DNA of 40,000 bases. Origin: Symbiodinium natans. Its lineage: Eukaryota; Sar; Dinophyceae; Suessiales; Symbiodiniaceae. The position numbers and the translations under genes are program-made. Below the pieces are notes generated by a model. That model saw only the letters and a list, made by a program, of their open reading frames with translations, did no database searches and was not told the DNA's origin. The DNA lies in the NCBI GenBank assembly GCA_905221605.1, contig CAJNDS010002093.1, positions 577,795-617,794 on the forward strand, written 5' to 3'. Below are positions 21,101 through 33,100 of the stretch, piece after piece. Numbering within the stretch: the stretch's first letter is position 1; every line of letters begins with the position of its first letter.

Positions 21101-24100
21101 GCAGGCCGTCAAACTAGTACCCCGTTTAGGGTTAGGGTTTAGGGTTTAGGGTTTAGGGTTTGCTCCCAGACCCCTGGGGGAGGATCCAAAAAGGTAGAAC
21201 CAAATAGTACCCGGTTTAGGGTTTAGGGTTTATTTAGGGTTTAGGGGTTAGGGTGTAGGGTTTAGGGTTTAGGGTTTAGGGTGAGGCCCCAAATAGTACC
21301 CTATACTACTATTGCGTGATTCTTTGGAACCCTTAAGGGGATCTACTAGCAGGCCGTGAGAGAGTTGCTTTGTGGCTGCGAAGTTGAGAAATCACGAAGA
21401 AGGTGAACCCTAAACCCCAAACCCCAAGCCCTAAACCCGAAACCCCGAAACCCTAAACCCTAAACCCTAAACCCCAAACCCTAAACCCCAAACTCTCATT
21501 TGGTCGCAGCTGCGCCTCAAACGACTCCAGCCCCATCGCAGCCTCAAGGGTTCCAAGATGGCTGCCGGAGCCTTCTACTCAGGGTTTAGGATTTAGGGAT
21601 TAGGGTTTCGGGTTGGGGTTTAGGGTTTAGGGTTTGAGGGCTTAGGGTTTAGGGTTTAGGGTTTAGGGTATGGGGTATAGGGTTTAGGGTTTGATGTTTC
21701 GGGTTCAGGGAAGTACTGACACGCTGGCTCCGGCAGACGATATGAGTGGCTGCTGCTCGAAACAGCGTCAGGATAGAGACGCCGAGGCAACCAGCAAAGG
21801 CATGTAAGTTCCAGGCCCAGGGGTAGTTTCCCCTATAACGCTTACCCTAGACCCCCTGTAAACCCGAAACCCTAAACCCTAAACTCTAAGCCCGAAACCC
21901 TACGCTAAGGAGATTGCGGGAAGCTCCGCCGAAGTTTGTCCTTAAGCAGTGTGACGTGTCCCTAAACCTTAAACATCCCATCGCTTGACTTCCGCTAGCA
22001 CCCCCAAAACCAGGACTAGGGTTTAGGGTTTCGGGTTTAGGACTAGGGTTTAGGGTTTAGGGTTCAGGGCTTAGGGTCAGGGTTTAGGGTTCAAGGATTA
22101 GGGTTTAGGGTTTAGGTCTGCGGGTTAGTCAGGGTTTAGGGGGTCGTAGACCTGTGCGCCAGGTTCAAGGAGAAGGTGGTCGTGATTGAAGAGCGGGCGA
22201 TCAAGTTCCTGCTGCCCATCTGCACTTCCAGGTCTTAGGAGTTTTTTGGGATTCTCAGAACTCTCAGCACTTTCAGGACTTTGAGGATTCAGGATTCTTG
22301 GGACTGTTAGGAGTCTTAGGAGTCTTAGGACTCGTAGGCTCTTAGGACTCTTGACCCTCTCAGGACTATTCGCAGCACTCTTCGGACGACCCCTCAACCC
22401 TCAACCCTACACCAAGAATGGTCGAAACCCCACACCCTGAACCCTAAGCCCTAGTTCAGGGACGTAAGGCTTTTGACCATCTTTCGCATTTGGGCGTTTC
22501 GACCCGAGAGTTTGAGCGCAACACGAACTGATACACCCCCGAATGAACACTTGCGTCATGGGAACTGAAACCCTGACTCCCAAAGACTCCTAAACCTTAA
22601 ACCCTCAATCCATGCCCTAGAAGGCCATTGACCCCAAACCCCTAAATACCTAAAAATCTCCAAATCCTAAATCCCGAATCCCGAAACCCTAATCCCTAAA
22701 CCCAAACCCTAAACCCCGAACCCTAAACCCTAAATTCATAAATCCTAACCGCTAATCCCTGAAACCCTAAATCCTAAACCTTAAAGACATTGAGGAACCG
22801 CAGCTTCCAGAACCTGCGCAGTGCTGAGGCCCCTTTGAACTCGGGCTTGAGGTTTAGGGGAATGGTTCGGGCTTAGGGAACTAGGGTTGGGTTCAGGGTT
22901 TAGGGTTTCGGGTTTAGGGAACTAGGGTTTCGGGTTTCGGGAGCTAGGGTTTAGAGAACTAGGGTTTCGGGTTTAGGGAACTAGGGTTTCGGGAGCTAGG
23001 GTTTAGGGTTTAGGGTTTAGATTCTGGCTAGGGCTTTCGTGGCTTATGGCTTGAGGGGCTTTTGGGTTGGAGGGCCCTAGGCTTCTTCACGCGTTTGAGC
23101 GCACGGGCTCTAAGCCTCAAACCCCCAATCCCCAACCCTAAAATCGAACCCTAGACCCCCAACCCTAGAGTCAAAACCCTTGCACCTAAACCCTAAACCC
23201 TGAACGTGTGCCTTTGGGTTGGGTTGGGGAGGGGAGGAAGAGGGGAGTGGTTAAGGGCTAAGCCCTGCAACCCCTCAAGTCCTCCTAAGCCCCTGAGCCC
23301 CTGAGCCCCTAAACCCTAGACCCTAAACCCTAAACCCTAAGTCCTAAGCCCCTGCTTGTCAGGGCGCTTTCAAGCTGCTGCAGAACTTCAAGAACATCGA
23401 GTCTCGCCCATGCCCCAGAGCTTCCATCATGTGAGTCTTTCCTTACGGCTCAGGACTTACGGTTCAGGGTTAGGGTTTAGGGTTCAGGGTTTAGGGTTTA
23501 GGGTTCAGGGTTAAGGTTTAGGGTTTAGGGTTTAGGGTTGGAGTTCAGGGTTTTTGGCCCTCAGGGTTTGGGGGTTCTTTGGGGTTTAAGGTCGTTCTTG
23601 TTTCTTTCGATGGGCTGAGGGTTCAGCAGGGTTTAGGGGTTAGGGATTACGGTTTAGCCAATCAGTGAAACTTCGAGGATTTAGGGTTCATATGGGGTCA
23701 GGTCTCTAAACTATAGTCAATATTAATTGCCATGGGGCCTCTTACCGCGTAGGGCAAGTTTGCAAAGGGGCAGGTACAAAATGGACCCCCCAAACCCTAA
23801 ACTCCACACCCTCGATCCTAAACCCTAAACCCTAAACCCGAAACCCGGTACCGGAAGTCTCCGACAATCCTCATACTCCCAGCAGCAACAACCCTCCGAG
23901 GCCCCGCCAGCTGGTTTAGGGTTCAGGGTTCAGGGTTTTGGGTTTAGGGTTCAGGGTCCATAGAAACCATGTAGGGAGTCCTGTCAAAAGCTGGGGTCAA
24001 GTCTAGACCAGTGGGTTTAGGGTTTAGGGTTTAGGGTTGAGGGCTTCGGGCCCTCAACCTAGAAAGCTTGACCAGGGGAGCGGATCAACAAGAAGATGAA

Positions 24101-27100
24101 CGAGAAGTTCGTGGCCATCCTGCTGCGATATGGCCCGGGGGCCCGGGCTTTTGCCCCGAACGATTTTTAGGGGTTTAGGGTTTAGGGTTCACGGTTTGGG
24201 GTTTAGGGTTCAGGGTTTAGGGTTTAGGGAAGGGTTTAGCTTCTAGGGGTTGAGGGTTTAGATGTTTAAGGGTTTTGAGGTTTGCAACCCTAAACCCTGA
24301 CCTCTAACACCCTTTAGATGAGCTTCGTCTCTTTTCCTCTCCCTTGCCACCGTTGGCATCACGATCCTCTACAAACCCTAAACCCTGACCTCTAACACCC
24401 TTTAGATGAGCTTCGTCTCTTTTCCTCTCCCTTGCCACCGTTGGCATCACGATCCTCTACAACCCCCCCCCCCCCCCCACCCCATTTACCCCAAACCCCC
24501 ATCTTAAGATAAGGCGCAACTCGAAACCCTGAACCCTGCTCTCTAAGCCCAAAGCCCTAGACCCTGAACCCTAAAGCCAAGGGCTCATGGACGTTTTGTG
24601 AACTATGCTCGTATAAGGGCGATCCGAAGCTCCTGCTCTTAACCATAACCCTAAACCCTAAACCCTAAACCCTAAACCCTAAACCCTAAACCCTAAACCC
24701 TAAACCCTAAACCCTAAACCCTAAACCCTAAACCCTAAACCCTAAACCCTAAACCCTAAACCCTAAACCCTAAACCCTAACCCCCCCCCCCCTCCGAGGC
24801 GTGGAAGTGGCCAAGTTGAAGGCAATCTTCCAGCGCGACAAGGACGGGCATCGTTTTTCTTGTTGGTGGCCGGGTTGGAGGACTTCACGGTGTGTTTAAG
24901 AGAGCCAGGGCTATCTGCGATGGTTCTTATCATTTTCGCGATAATGCTCATTTTGAGTGAATCTGGTCGTCTCTGCTGCTCATTACCACTTTTTGTGGCC
25001 AAGCGGTATAGAGCTTGAGTGTGTGATTAAGGGTTGGAGGCATTGCGCTCGGTTTTGCCCTTGGGCTCACGTTATTTCCGAAGGAAGAACTCTCCTACAA
25101 ACCCTGAACCCTAAACCCTACACCGTAAGCCCTAAACCCTAAACCTAAACCCTAAACCCTAAACCCTAAACCCTAACCCCTAAACCCTAAACCCTAAACC
25201 CTAAACCCTAAACCCTAAACCCTAAACCCTAAACCCTAAACCCTAAACCCTAAACCCTAAACCCTAAACCCTAAACCCCTAAAACCCTAAACCCCAAACC
25301 CTAAACCCTAAACCCAAAATCCTAAACCCCATGGAGGAGAACCCGCCGATCTCGAAGAGCACGCCACCCACTGCTGGGGCCATTCTCTGGGCCGGGGTCT
25401 GAGAGTCGGGTTTAGGGTTTAGGGTTTAGGGTTTAGGGTTTAGGGTTTAGGGTTTAGGGTTTAGGGTTTAGGGTTTAGGGTTTCGTTTAGGGTTTCGGGT
25501 TTAAGCTTTAGGCTGCCGGCTTTTGGCCATTCTCTGGGTCGGGGTCTCTCAAGTTTGCCATGAGAGTAGGGTTTAGGGTTTGGGGTTTGGGGTTTAGGGT
25601 TTTGGGTTTAGGCTTTAGGCTTTAGGCTTTGAGTTTAGGGTTCAGGGTTTTGGGTTTAGTGTTTTGGGTAGGTGCACCCAAAAAGGCCCAGAGTGGGCCC
25701 TGAACTATTCGTTTTGGTATTGGGGTCGGCTTGCTTGCCAATCCCATTGAACCAAAACTTCTGCACTGTTTTTTCCTGGGTTTCCAGGTCAACATGTTCC
25801 GCAATCTTCCTCAATGCTCCCGAGGGCTCCCGAAGGAAACTACAAGGCGAGCTTTGCGTGAGAAGGGCTTCGGTTGTGTCCAGTCACTGGGAATATCCTA
25901 GGTGGGATAAGGGGGACCCTTCTCAGGGAACCCTTCTTAACCCTCTTCTGGCTCTCTTAAACAGGGACCTTATTCAGAGGGTCTATGTCCCTAAGGACCC
26001 CCTAATCCTATCCCCTAGAATAGTAGGGTACGGCATATTGCACCCCAAACCACCCAAAACCCTCAACGCCATGAACCCATAAGGCCTTCAAGCCATCGAA
26101 ACTCCCCAGACCCGAAGCCCCAAGGCAGCTAAAACCCTGAACCCTAAGCCCTAAACCCCAAACCCCAAACCCTAAACCCTATACCCTGAACCTCAAACCC
26201 TAAACCCTAAGCCCTAAGCCCTAAGCCCTAGGCCCTAAGCCCTAAGCCCTAAGCCCTAAGCCCTAAACCCTAAACCCTAAACCCTAAACCCTAAACCCTA
26301 AACCCTAAACCCTAAACCCTAAACCCTAAACCCTAAACCCTAAACCCTAAACCCTAAACCCTAAACCCTAAACCCTAGACCCTAATGCAATGACTCCCAG
26401 GCCCGAAGCATCTTCCACCGTGCCAAGCGCCCGATTCTGTCCTTCAAGACCATGCCGCACCTGTGGGGAGCCCCAGGAGGGCTGTTGAGGGTTTCGGGTC
26501 TTAGGGTTTAGGGTTTAGGGTTTAGGGTTTAGGGTTTAGGGTTTAGGGTTTAGGGTTTGGGGTTTAGGGTTTGAGGTTTAGGGCTTAGGGTTTGGGGTTT
26601 AGGGTTGCCTTTGGGTTTAGGGGTGGTTCTGGGTCTGGGATGGTTTTGGGCTTGGGATGGCCCGGGAGTATTGAAAAGGGTTTAGGGGCCCAAGGGAAGG
26701 ACTTCATGGGGCGATGGAGGCACTAGTACCTCACCCTAAAGCGTAAACCCTAAATCCTAAACCCTAAGCCCTAAACCCTGAAGCCTAAACCCCAAACCCC
26801 AAACCCTAAAGCCTAAACCCTAAACCCTAAACCCTACACCCTAAGCCCTAAACCCTAAAAACAACCTCAGCCCCGAAATCCTGAACATGCCCCTAGCTTG
26901 TAACCGGGGGGAGCCTTCCCAATAATTTTGCCATTTTACTGCACATTCCTTGGTTGACACAAGATGGGGGTATACGAAAATGTGGGACCCCTAATTTTGA
27001 TCCCCAAATAGTAGCATCCCCTTCTAATAAGGAGGGTACCCCGAATGTCGGAAACCCCCCAAAATACTTCTCCTTTTAAGTTCAAAGAACGCCCCCTACT

Positions 27101-30100
27101 TGAAGGTTCATGGTACTTATTAACCAATTCTCGCTGTACTAATAACTGTACTTCTAGCCATATTACGGCACTTGAGGGGCTCATAAGTGGGGTGTAAGTA
27201 CAGTCATGATTGGGTTAGTAAGCACCATGAACCTCCAAGCCATATTAGGGCACTTGAGGGGCTTATAAGTGGGGTATAAGTACAGTCATAGTTGGATAGT
27301 AAGTACCATGAACCTCCTGATGCTTGCGACTCGTCTCGAGGTTGCAGCTGCCGGAAGGCCAAAACGCGTGCAAGGAGCCATGCGCCGTGGAGGGGAATTT
27401 GCTGGCAGGCTTAAACCCTCAACCTTAAACCTTAAACCTTAAACCCTAAACCCTAAACCCTAAACCCTAAACCCTAAACCCTAAACCCTAAACCCCCAAA
27501 ATCCTAAGCCGGCATCTCGGGGAGTCCCTTCGGCGGAGGGAAGCCTCAGCTCCTGGATTCCCTGGGCCGAAGCACCAAAGTTGTCCCTCCAGGACTATGT
27601 GGAGCTGGGGAAGGAGATCTTGGAATATGCGCCTCGGATTCTCTTTCAGGAAGCCCTAAGCCTAACACTTTAGACCCTAAACCGCCCAAAACGCTTAAAC
27701 CCAAAGGGGTTTAGGGTTTGGGGTTCAGGGTTTAGGGTTTAGAGGGTTCAGGGTTTTGCAGGGTTAGGGGTGTGTACAGGGTTTAGGACTGCAGGTTCTT
27801 GGGTGCTTAGGCGTTCAGTGCTTGGGGTTACGGCGAGTCGGCCTTTAGAGTTTGGGAACCCAACCCGGTGAACTGTGCAATTCTTGGTGGCGCAGTCTAG
27901 GTTGGCTTATGAAGAAACCAACCTCCGAAAGGGTCTAGGGTTTAGGGTATATCATTAGGGTTTAGGGTATATAGGGTTTAGGGTTTAGGGTTTAGGGTTT
28001 TTAGGGTCAAGGGTTTAGGGTATATAGGGTTTAGGATTGAGGGCTTCCTGGTTACGATGCGGCTGCTGGACGACCAAGTTGCTAGGGTGCCACGTGATTT
28101 AGCCGAGCCGCAGTAGGCCTTCAAGTACCTAAGCCTCCACCTTAACGCTTCGCTCTAAGCCCTAAGCTCAAGCCCGAAGTCTCTAAACTCTAAGCTTAAG
28201 CACTAAAACCCCCTGCCCCTAGACCGCCCCAAATCTTCTAAACCCTCGAAACCTACGGCTCGTGAGCCAGCAAGAAAGCCCAGCCCCCAATTCGCTACCC
28301 TGCATGAGGCACTCTCCAATTCCAAGCCCTAAAACCCCAAACCCTAAACCCCAAACCCAAACCCCCAACCCTAAACCCTAAACCCCAAGCCCCAAACCCC
28401 AAACCCCAAACCCCAAACCCTAAACCCGAAACCCCAAACCCCAAACCCCAAACCCCAAACCCTAAACCCTAAACCCCAAACCCCAAACCCCAAACCCTAA
28501 ACCCCAAACCCTAAACCCCAAACCCTAAACCCTAAACCCCAAACCCTAAACCCCAAACCCTAAACCCCAAACCCCGAACCCCAAAAAGCCAGGAGCAGGC
28601 ACTCTTCGAGGCATGGCAGACAACAGCTGTGGAGCTGGCGGTGTCGTGCCTGAAGCACCCCGGAATCGACAGGGGGCGTTTCGGGTTTGGGGTTTAGGGT
28701 TTCGGGTTTAGGGTTTAGGGTTTAGGGGGTTTCGGGTTTAGGGACAACGGGTTTGGGCTGCTTGGAGTTTAAGGTGTATAGTTTATAGTTTAGTCTAGTC
28801 GTTTGTTTTTTTTGTGGGTGGGGGGCAGGGAGGGAGGGGGGGCGGGGTGGGGCGGAGTCCTAGAATTCAGAGGTTAGAATTATAGTATCCGAAGCAACCT
28901 CAATGAAGGTAGTGTTCCGGTCTTAGGATTTAGGGGCTTGGGGGCTTGTGGCTTGAAGGCTCACAGGTAGAAGTAGGTTAATATGTAAGAAAGACCTGAA
29001 GACATACCAGAGGTTTGGCTTCCTGTGATAGAGTCATACAAGAAGTGGAGAACGGTGGAATATTTGTTCATCCTGTACCACCTCTACATTCTGAGACTAC
29101 GGAACAGGATGAGGAAAAGATGTGAAGGTGAGGTACCTTCATCCGATAGAGAGGTCTCCAAGCCGTACTTATATCTACCCACTCATCGCTGAAACTTTCT
29201 GAATTTTCGGGTGTGGGATTGGTTTGGAAGGGTTTTAGGGTTCCGTGTGAAAGGGGTGAGTTTGAGGGTTCTGACCTTTGAGTTTTCGCGTCGGGTTTCG
29301 CGGTTGAACGCGCCGTTCTGGTTGGGCCTTGAGTTGGGCTGTGGGGATGGGTTGGCAGGGTTTAGGGCTTGGGGTTTAGAGCTAATCTGGTCCCTTACCT
29401 CCTTTAAAGGGTTCTTTAATGGATTGTATATGATACCTCATCCCCACTAATTTTAGGGGTGTAGGAAGCTTGGGGTTAGCTGGAGTTTATGGTCTTTGGC
29501 TCAGGTTCAACGTCCTGATCAAGGACCAGCGGACGGGCGCCTACAAGGTCAACTTTGCAAAGGACCGCTGCCAACCCCAAACCCTAAACCCTAAACACCC
29601 TAAACCCTAAACACCCTAAACCGTAAACCGTAAACCGCAAACCGCAAACCGTAACCCCTAACCCCTAACCCCTAACCCCTCACCCCTCACCCCTAACCCC
29701 TAAACCCTAAACCCTAAACCCTAAACCCTAAACCCTAAACCCTAAACCCTAGAGTGTGGGGTTTGAGGACTCACCCGCAATAAAGCAAAGCCCAACATGT
29801 AAGCACTAAGGGCTAGCGCGAAGCGCCTCACAGAGCCCAGCAAAGCTCCAAAGCCCTACGCCCTAAAGCCAAAGCCCTGAAGCCTAAAACCCTAAACCCT
29901 AAACCCTAAACCCTAAACCCTAAACCCTAAACCCCAAACCCCAAACCCCAAACCCTACACCCTACACCCTAAACCCTAAACCCTAAACCCTAAACCCTAA
30001 ACCCTAAACCCTAAACCCTAAACCCTAAACCCCCTGAAGCCCAGGAGCTGCAGCTCCTGATCCGCGAGGCCAAGTACTTGGACCAGCTGGGCGGCTTCGA

Positions 30101-33100
30101 GCTGCCGCACACGGCCGGGGGGGGGGGGGGTTTAGGGTTAGGGTTTAGGGTTTGGTTTGGGTTTGGGGGGTTTAGGGTTTAGGGTTTAGGGTTTAGGGTT
30201 TGGGGTTTGGGGTTTGGGGTTTGGGGTTTGGGGTTTGGGGTTTGGGGTTTGGGGTTTAGGGTTTGGGGTTTAGGGTTTAGGGTTTGGGGTTTGGGGTTTA
30301 GGGTTTAGGGTTTGGGGTTTGGGGTTTGGGGTTTGGGGTTTGGGGGTTTGTCAGGCTTGAGGCCCCTCTGTTATAGGGTGGTGCTGGTCGTGGTGGTAGG
30401 TGGTGGTGACTATACCTTCGGATGTTCCCCCTTGTACTAACAGTTTTGAATCGGGATTGTACTAGGGGGTACTAAGCAGCCGAGGGAGCTGAGGGATGTT
30501 CTGCTTTAGAGGCTTAAAGTAGAAGGGTTGTAGGGCTCTGGGGTTCATTCACTTCGGGCGTAGGGTTGCGGGTCTAGGGCCCCATTGGAGTGCCTTGTGG
30601 GGGAGTATGAGGGAATCCTACTATTTGGGCCCTTTTTTTAGGATTTTCGTAAACCCCCTGATATGAGGGCTCAAAAAGGGAATAACGCAGAGCCCTAAAC
30701 CCTAAACCCTGAACCCGAAACCCTAAACCCTAAACCCTAAACCCTAAACACTAAATCCCTAGGGTTTGACCCGAAACCGAGGGAACCCTACAAGCCCTTA
30801 AACCCCGAAAGCCCCGCAGCAGGTTCTGAACGTGGCCCTGCAGCAGGATCAGTACAAGGCCATGGTTTTAGCCGGAAAAAGGGACACTGAAGTCCAAGCC
30901 TCCTTAGTGCCGACGTCAGGGCTTAGGGTCTATAGAACTTGTACAGGGTTTATGTCCGGGCTGTGACCGGGTCTTGATTTCACTTGCTTTTGCTGTTTTC
31001 TTTTTCACTGTCTTTTGCAATTGTGGCGGTGCCCTTTTGGGGCCTTTTTTCGTTGCCAGCCTTGTCAAGCAATGGGGTTTGAAACAACATGAAGGTTTCC
31101 TAGGCTTTGAGGATTTAGGCTAAACCCTAAACCCTAACCCTAGACCCTAAACCCTAAACCCTAAACCCTAAACCCTAAACCCTAAACCCTAAACCCTAAA
31201 CCCTAAACCCTAAACCCTAAACCCTAAACCCTAAACCCTACCCTAAACCCTAAACCTCCCAAGAGGTCAGGGCCTCATGTCCGGATGTTCAGAAACACCC
31301 TGAGCACCGTCTCCCCTAAGTTCTAAGCAGATCTGGGCCCTCCCGCTGAAACCCTGGCTGCCTCGACCCAAGCCTTCAACCGGTATAAGGCTTGAAGTTG
31401 AGTGCTCAGGGTTTAGGGTTTAGGGTTTAGGGTTTAGGGTTGCCGGAAGTGCGCATCTTGAGGCCTGAGCCGTAAGCCCTTCTCAACACCCAAACCCTAA
31501 ACCCTAAACCCTAAACCCTAAACCCTAAACCCTAAACCCTAAACCCTAAACCCTAAACCCTAAACCCTAAACCCTAAACCCTAAACCCTAAACCCCAAAC
31601 CCCAAACCCTAAACCCTAAACACTAAAACCCTAAACCCTAAACCCTAAACCCTAGACCCTAAACCCTAAACCCTAAACCCTAAACCCTAAACCCTAAACC
31701 CTAAAACCCTAGACTGCTTTCAGGAGTTCGTGGAGCAGCTGGACCTCTTGATCGACGCCTACAACGCCGCGGTGGGGGATCTCTCGCCTGTGCAGCAGCC
31801 GGCCCGGCCTGCTTGCCGGCGTAGAGTTTGGGGGTTTAGGGTTTAGGGTTTACGGTTTGGGGTTCAGGGTTTAGGGTTTAGGGCTAGGGTTTAGGATTTA
31901 GGCTTTAGGGTCTAGGGTTTAGGGGTTTAAGGTTCGGGCTCGGCGGTGCCGAAAATTTCGGCCTCGAGGCCTCAACTGGCCGTCTGCACATCTCGGAAGG
32001 GTTTTGAGGAGGCTTAGGAGTTCGAAGGTTTCTTTAGGGTTTAGGGCTTAGGGTTTAGGGTTTAGGGTTTAGGGTTTTGAGGAGGCTTAGGAATGGAAGG
32101 TTTTCGGGTTGGGTTCTCACAACTCCTAACCCGTGCTTCAGCCTTTCCGCGCCCCCTCTCCGCCGCTCCATGGCATCCCCCGGCCGCTTCATTAGGGTTT
32201 TCTGCAGGTGGTGGAAGGCAGTGAAGGTATTTGCGGTTTAGGGTTTAGGGTTGCTCCCCCCTGCCCCGGCCTGTGGGAGTTCAGCGCGTGGCGAGTGCGG
32301 TGGTTGGGGTTAGGGTTGAAACGTTTGGAACTTTATGGTTTTCAGGCTTGGGGCTTTCGGGTCCACTTCCGGTGTTCTGGTGGTAGGGTTGAGGTCTCAG
32401 GGTTTAGTGGTTTAGCAGGGTTGGGCGGCGGGGGGGGGGGAGGAGGGCGCGGAACGCCTCAAATCCTATCCCAAAGCCACAAAATGCTCCAATTTCGCCG
32501 ACACCCTAAACCCTAAACCCCAAACCCCAAACCCCAAACCCCAAACCCCAAACCCTAAACCCCTCAACCCGAAACCCTAAACCCTAAACACTGCGCGACC
32601 TGCGACGGCTTGGAGTCTTTTTGTTTTGAGCGCTTTTTGGGCCAGGAAGCTGCTGAGGAAGCAGATCTTGGACCTGGACAAGTGCTTGAGTCCTGCCCCT
32701 AAGGTGGCTTTTTGATTTGGTCTAGGGTTTAGGTTTTAGGGTTTAAGGTTTAGGGTTTAGGGTTTAGGGTTTGGGGTTTAGGGTTTAGGGTTTGAGGGTT
32801 TTACGGAAACTGGACATTCTTTGGAGCACGCTGAAACCCCCAAAGCCGCCGAAGCCCCAAGCTCCTAAGCCCTGAAAGCCCCAAATCCCCTAACCCCAAA
32901 CCCTAAACCCTGAACTCTAAAAGCCCCCAAGGCACCTTGACAAACCCTAAGCCATGTTTGTTCAAAACCCTAAACCCTAAACCGTAAGCCCTAAGCCCTA
33001 AACCCTAAACCCTAAACCTTAAACCCTAAACCCCAAACCCTAAGCCCAAACCTTCTGCACCCTGCCCTAAGCTCTTGGCCGTGTCATTGATCTTTGAGAT

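Noticed and set aside
25622-26082. Open frames in the intron after the AILW exon
   Set aside because: The next dynein exon at 26401 joins in phase to 25390, and both ends of the frames run into telomere-type repeat.
29492-29504. Relict spliced-leader sequence (CTTTGGCTCAG)
   Set aside because: Only a partial match to the dinoflagellate leader end, and it coincides with an ordinary acceptor.
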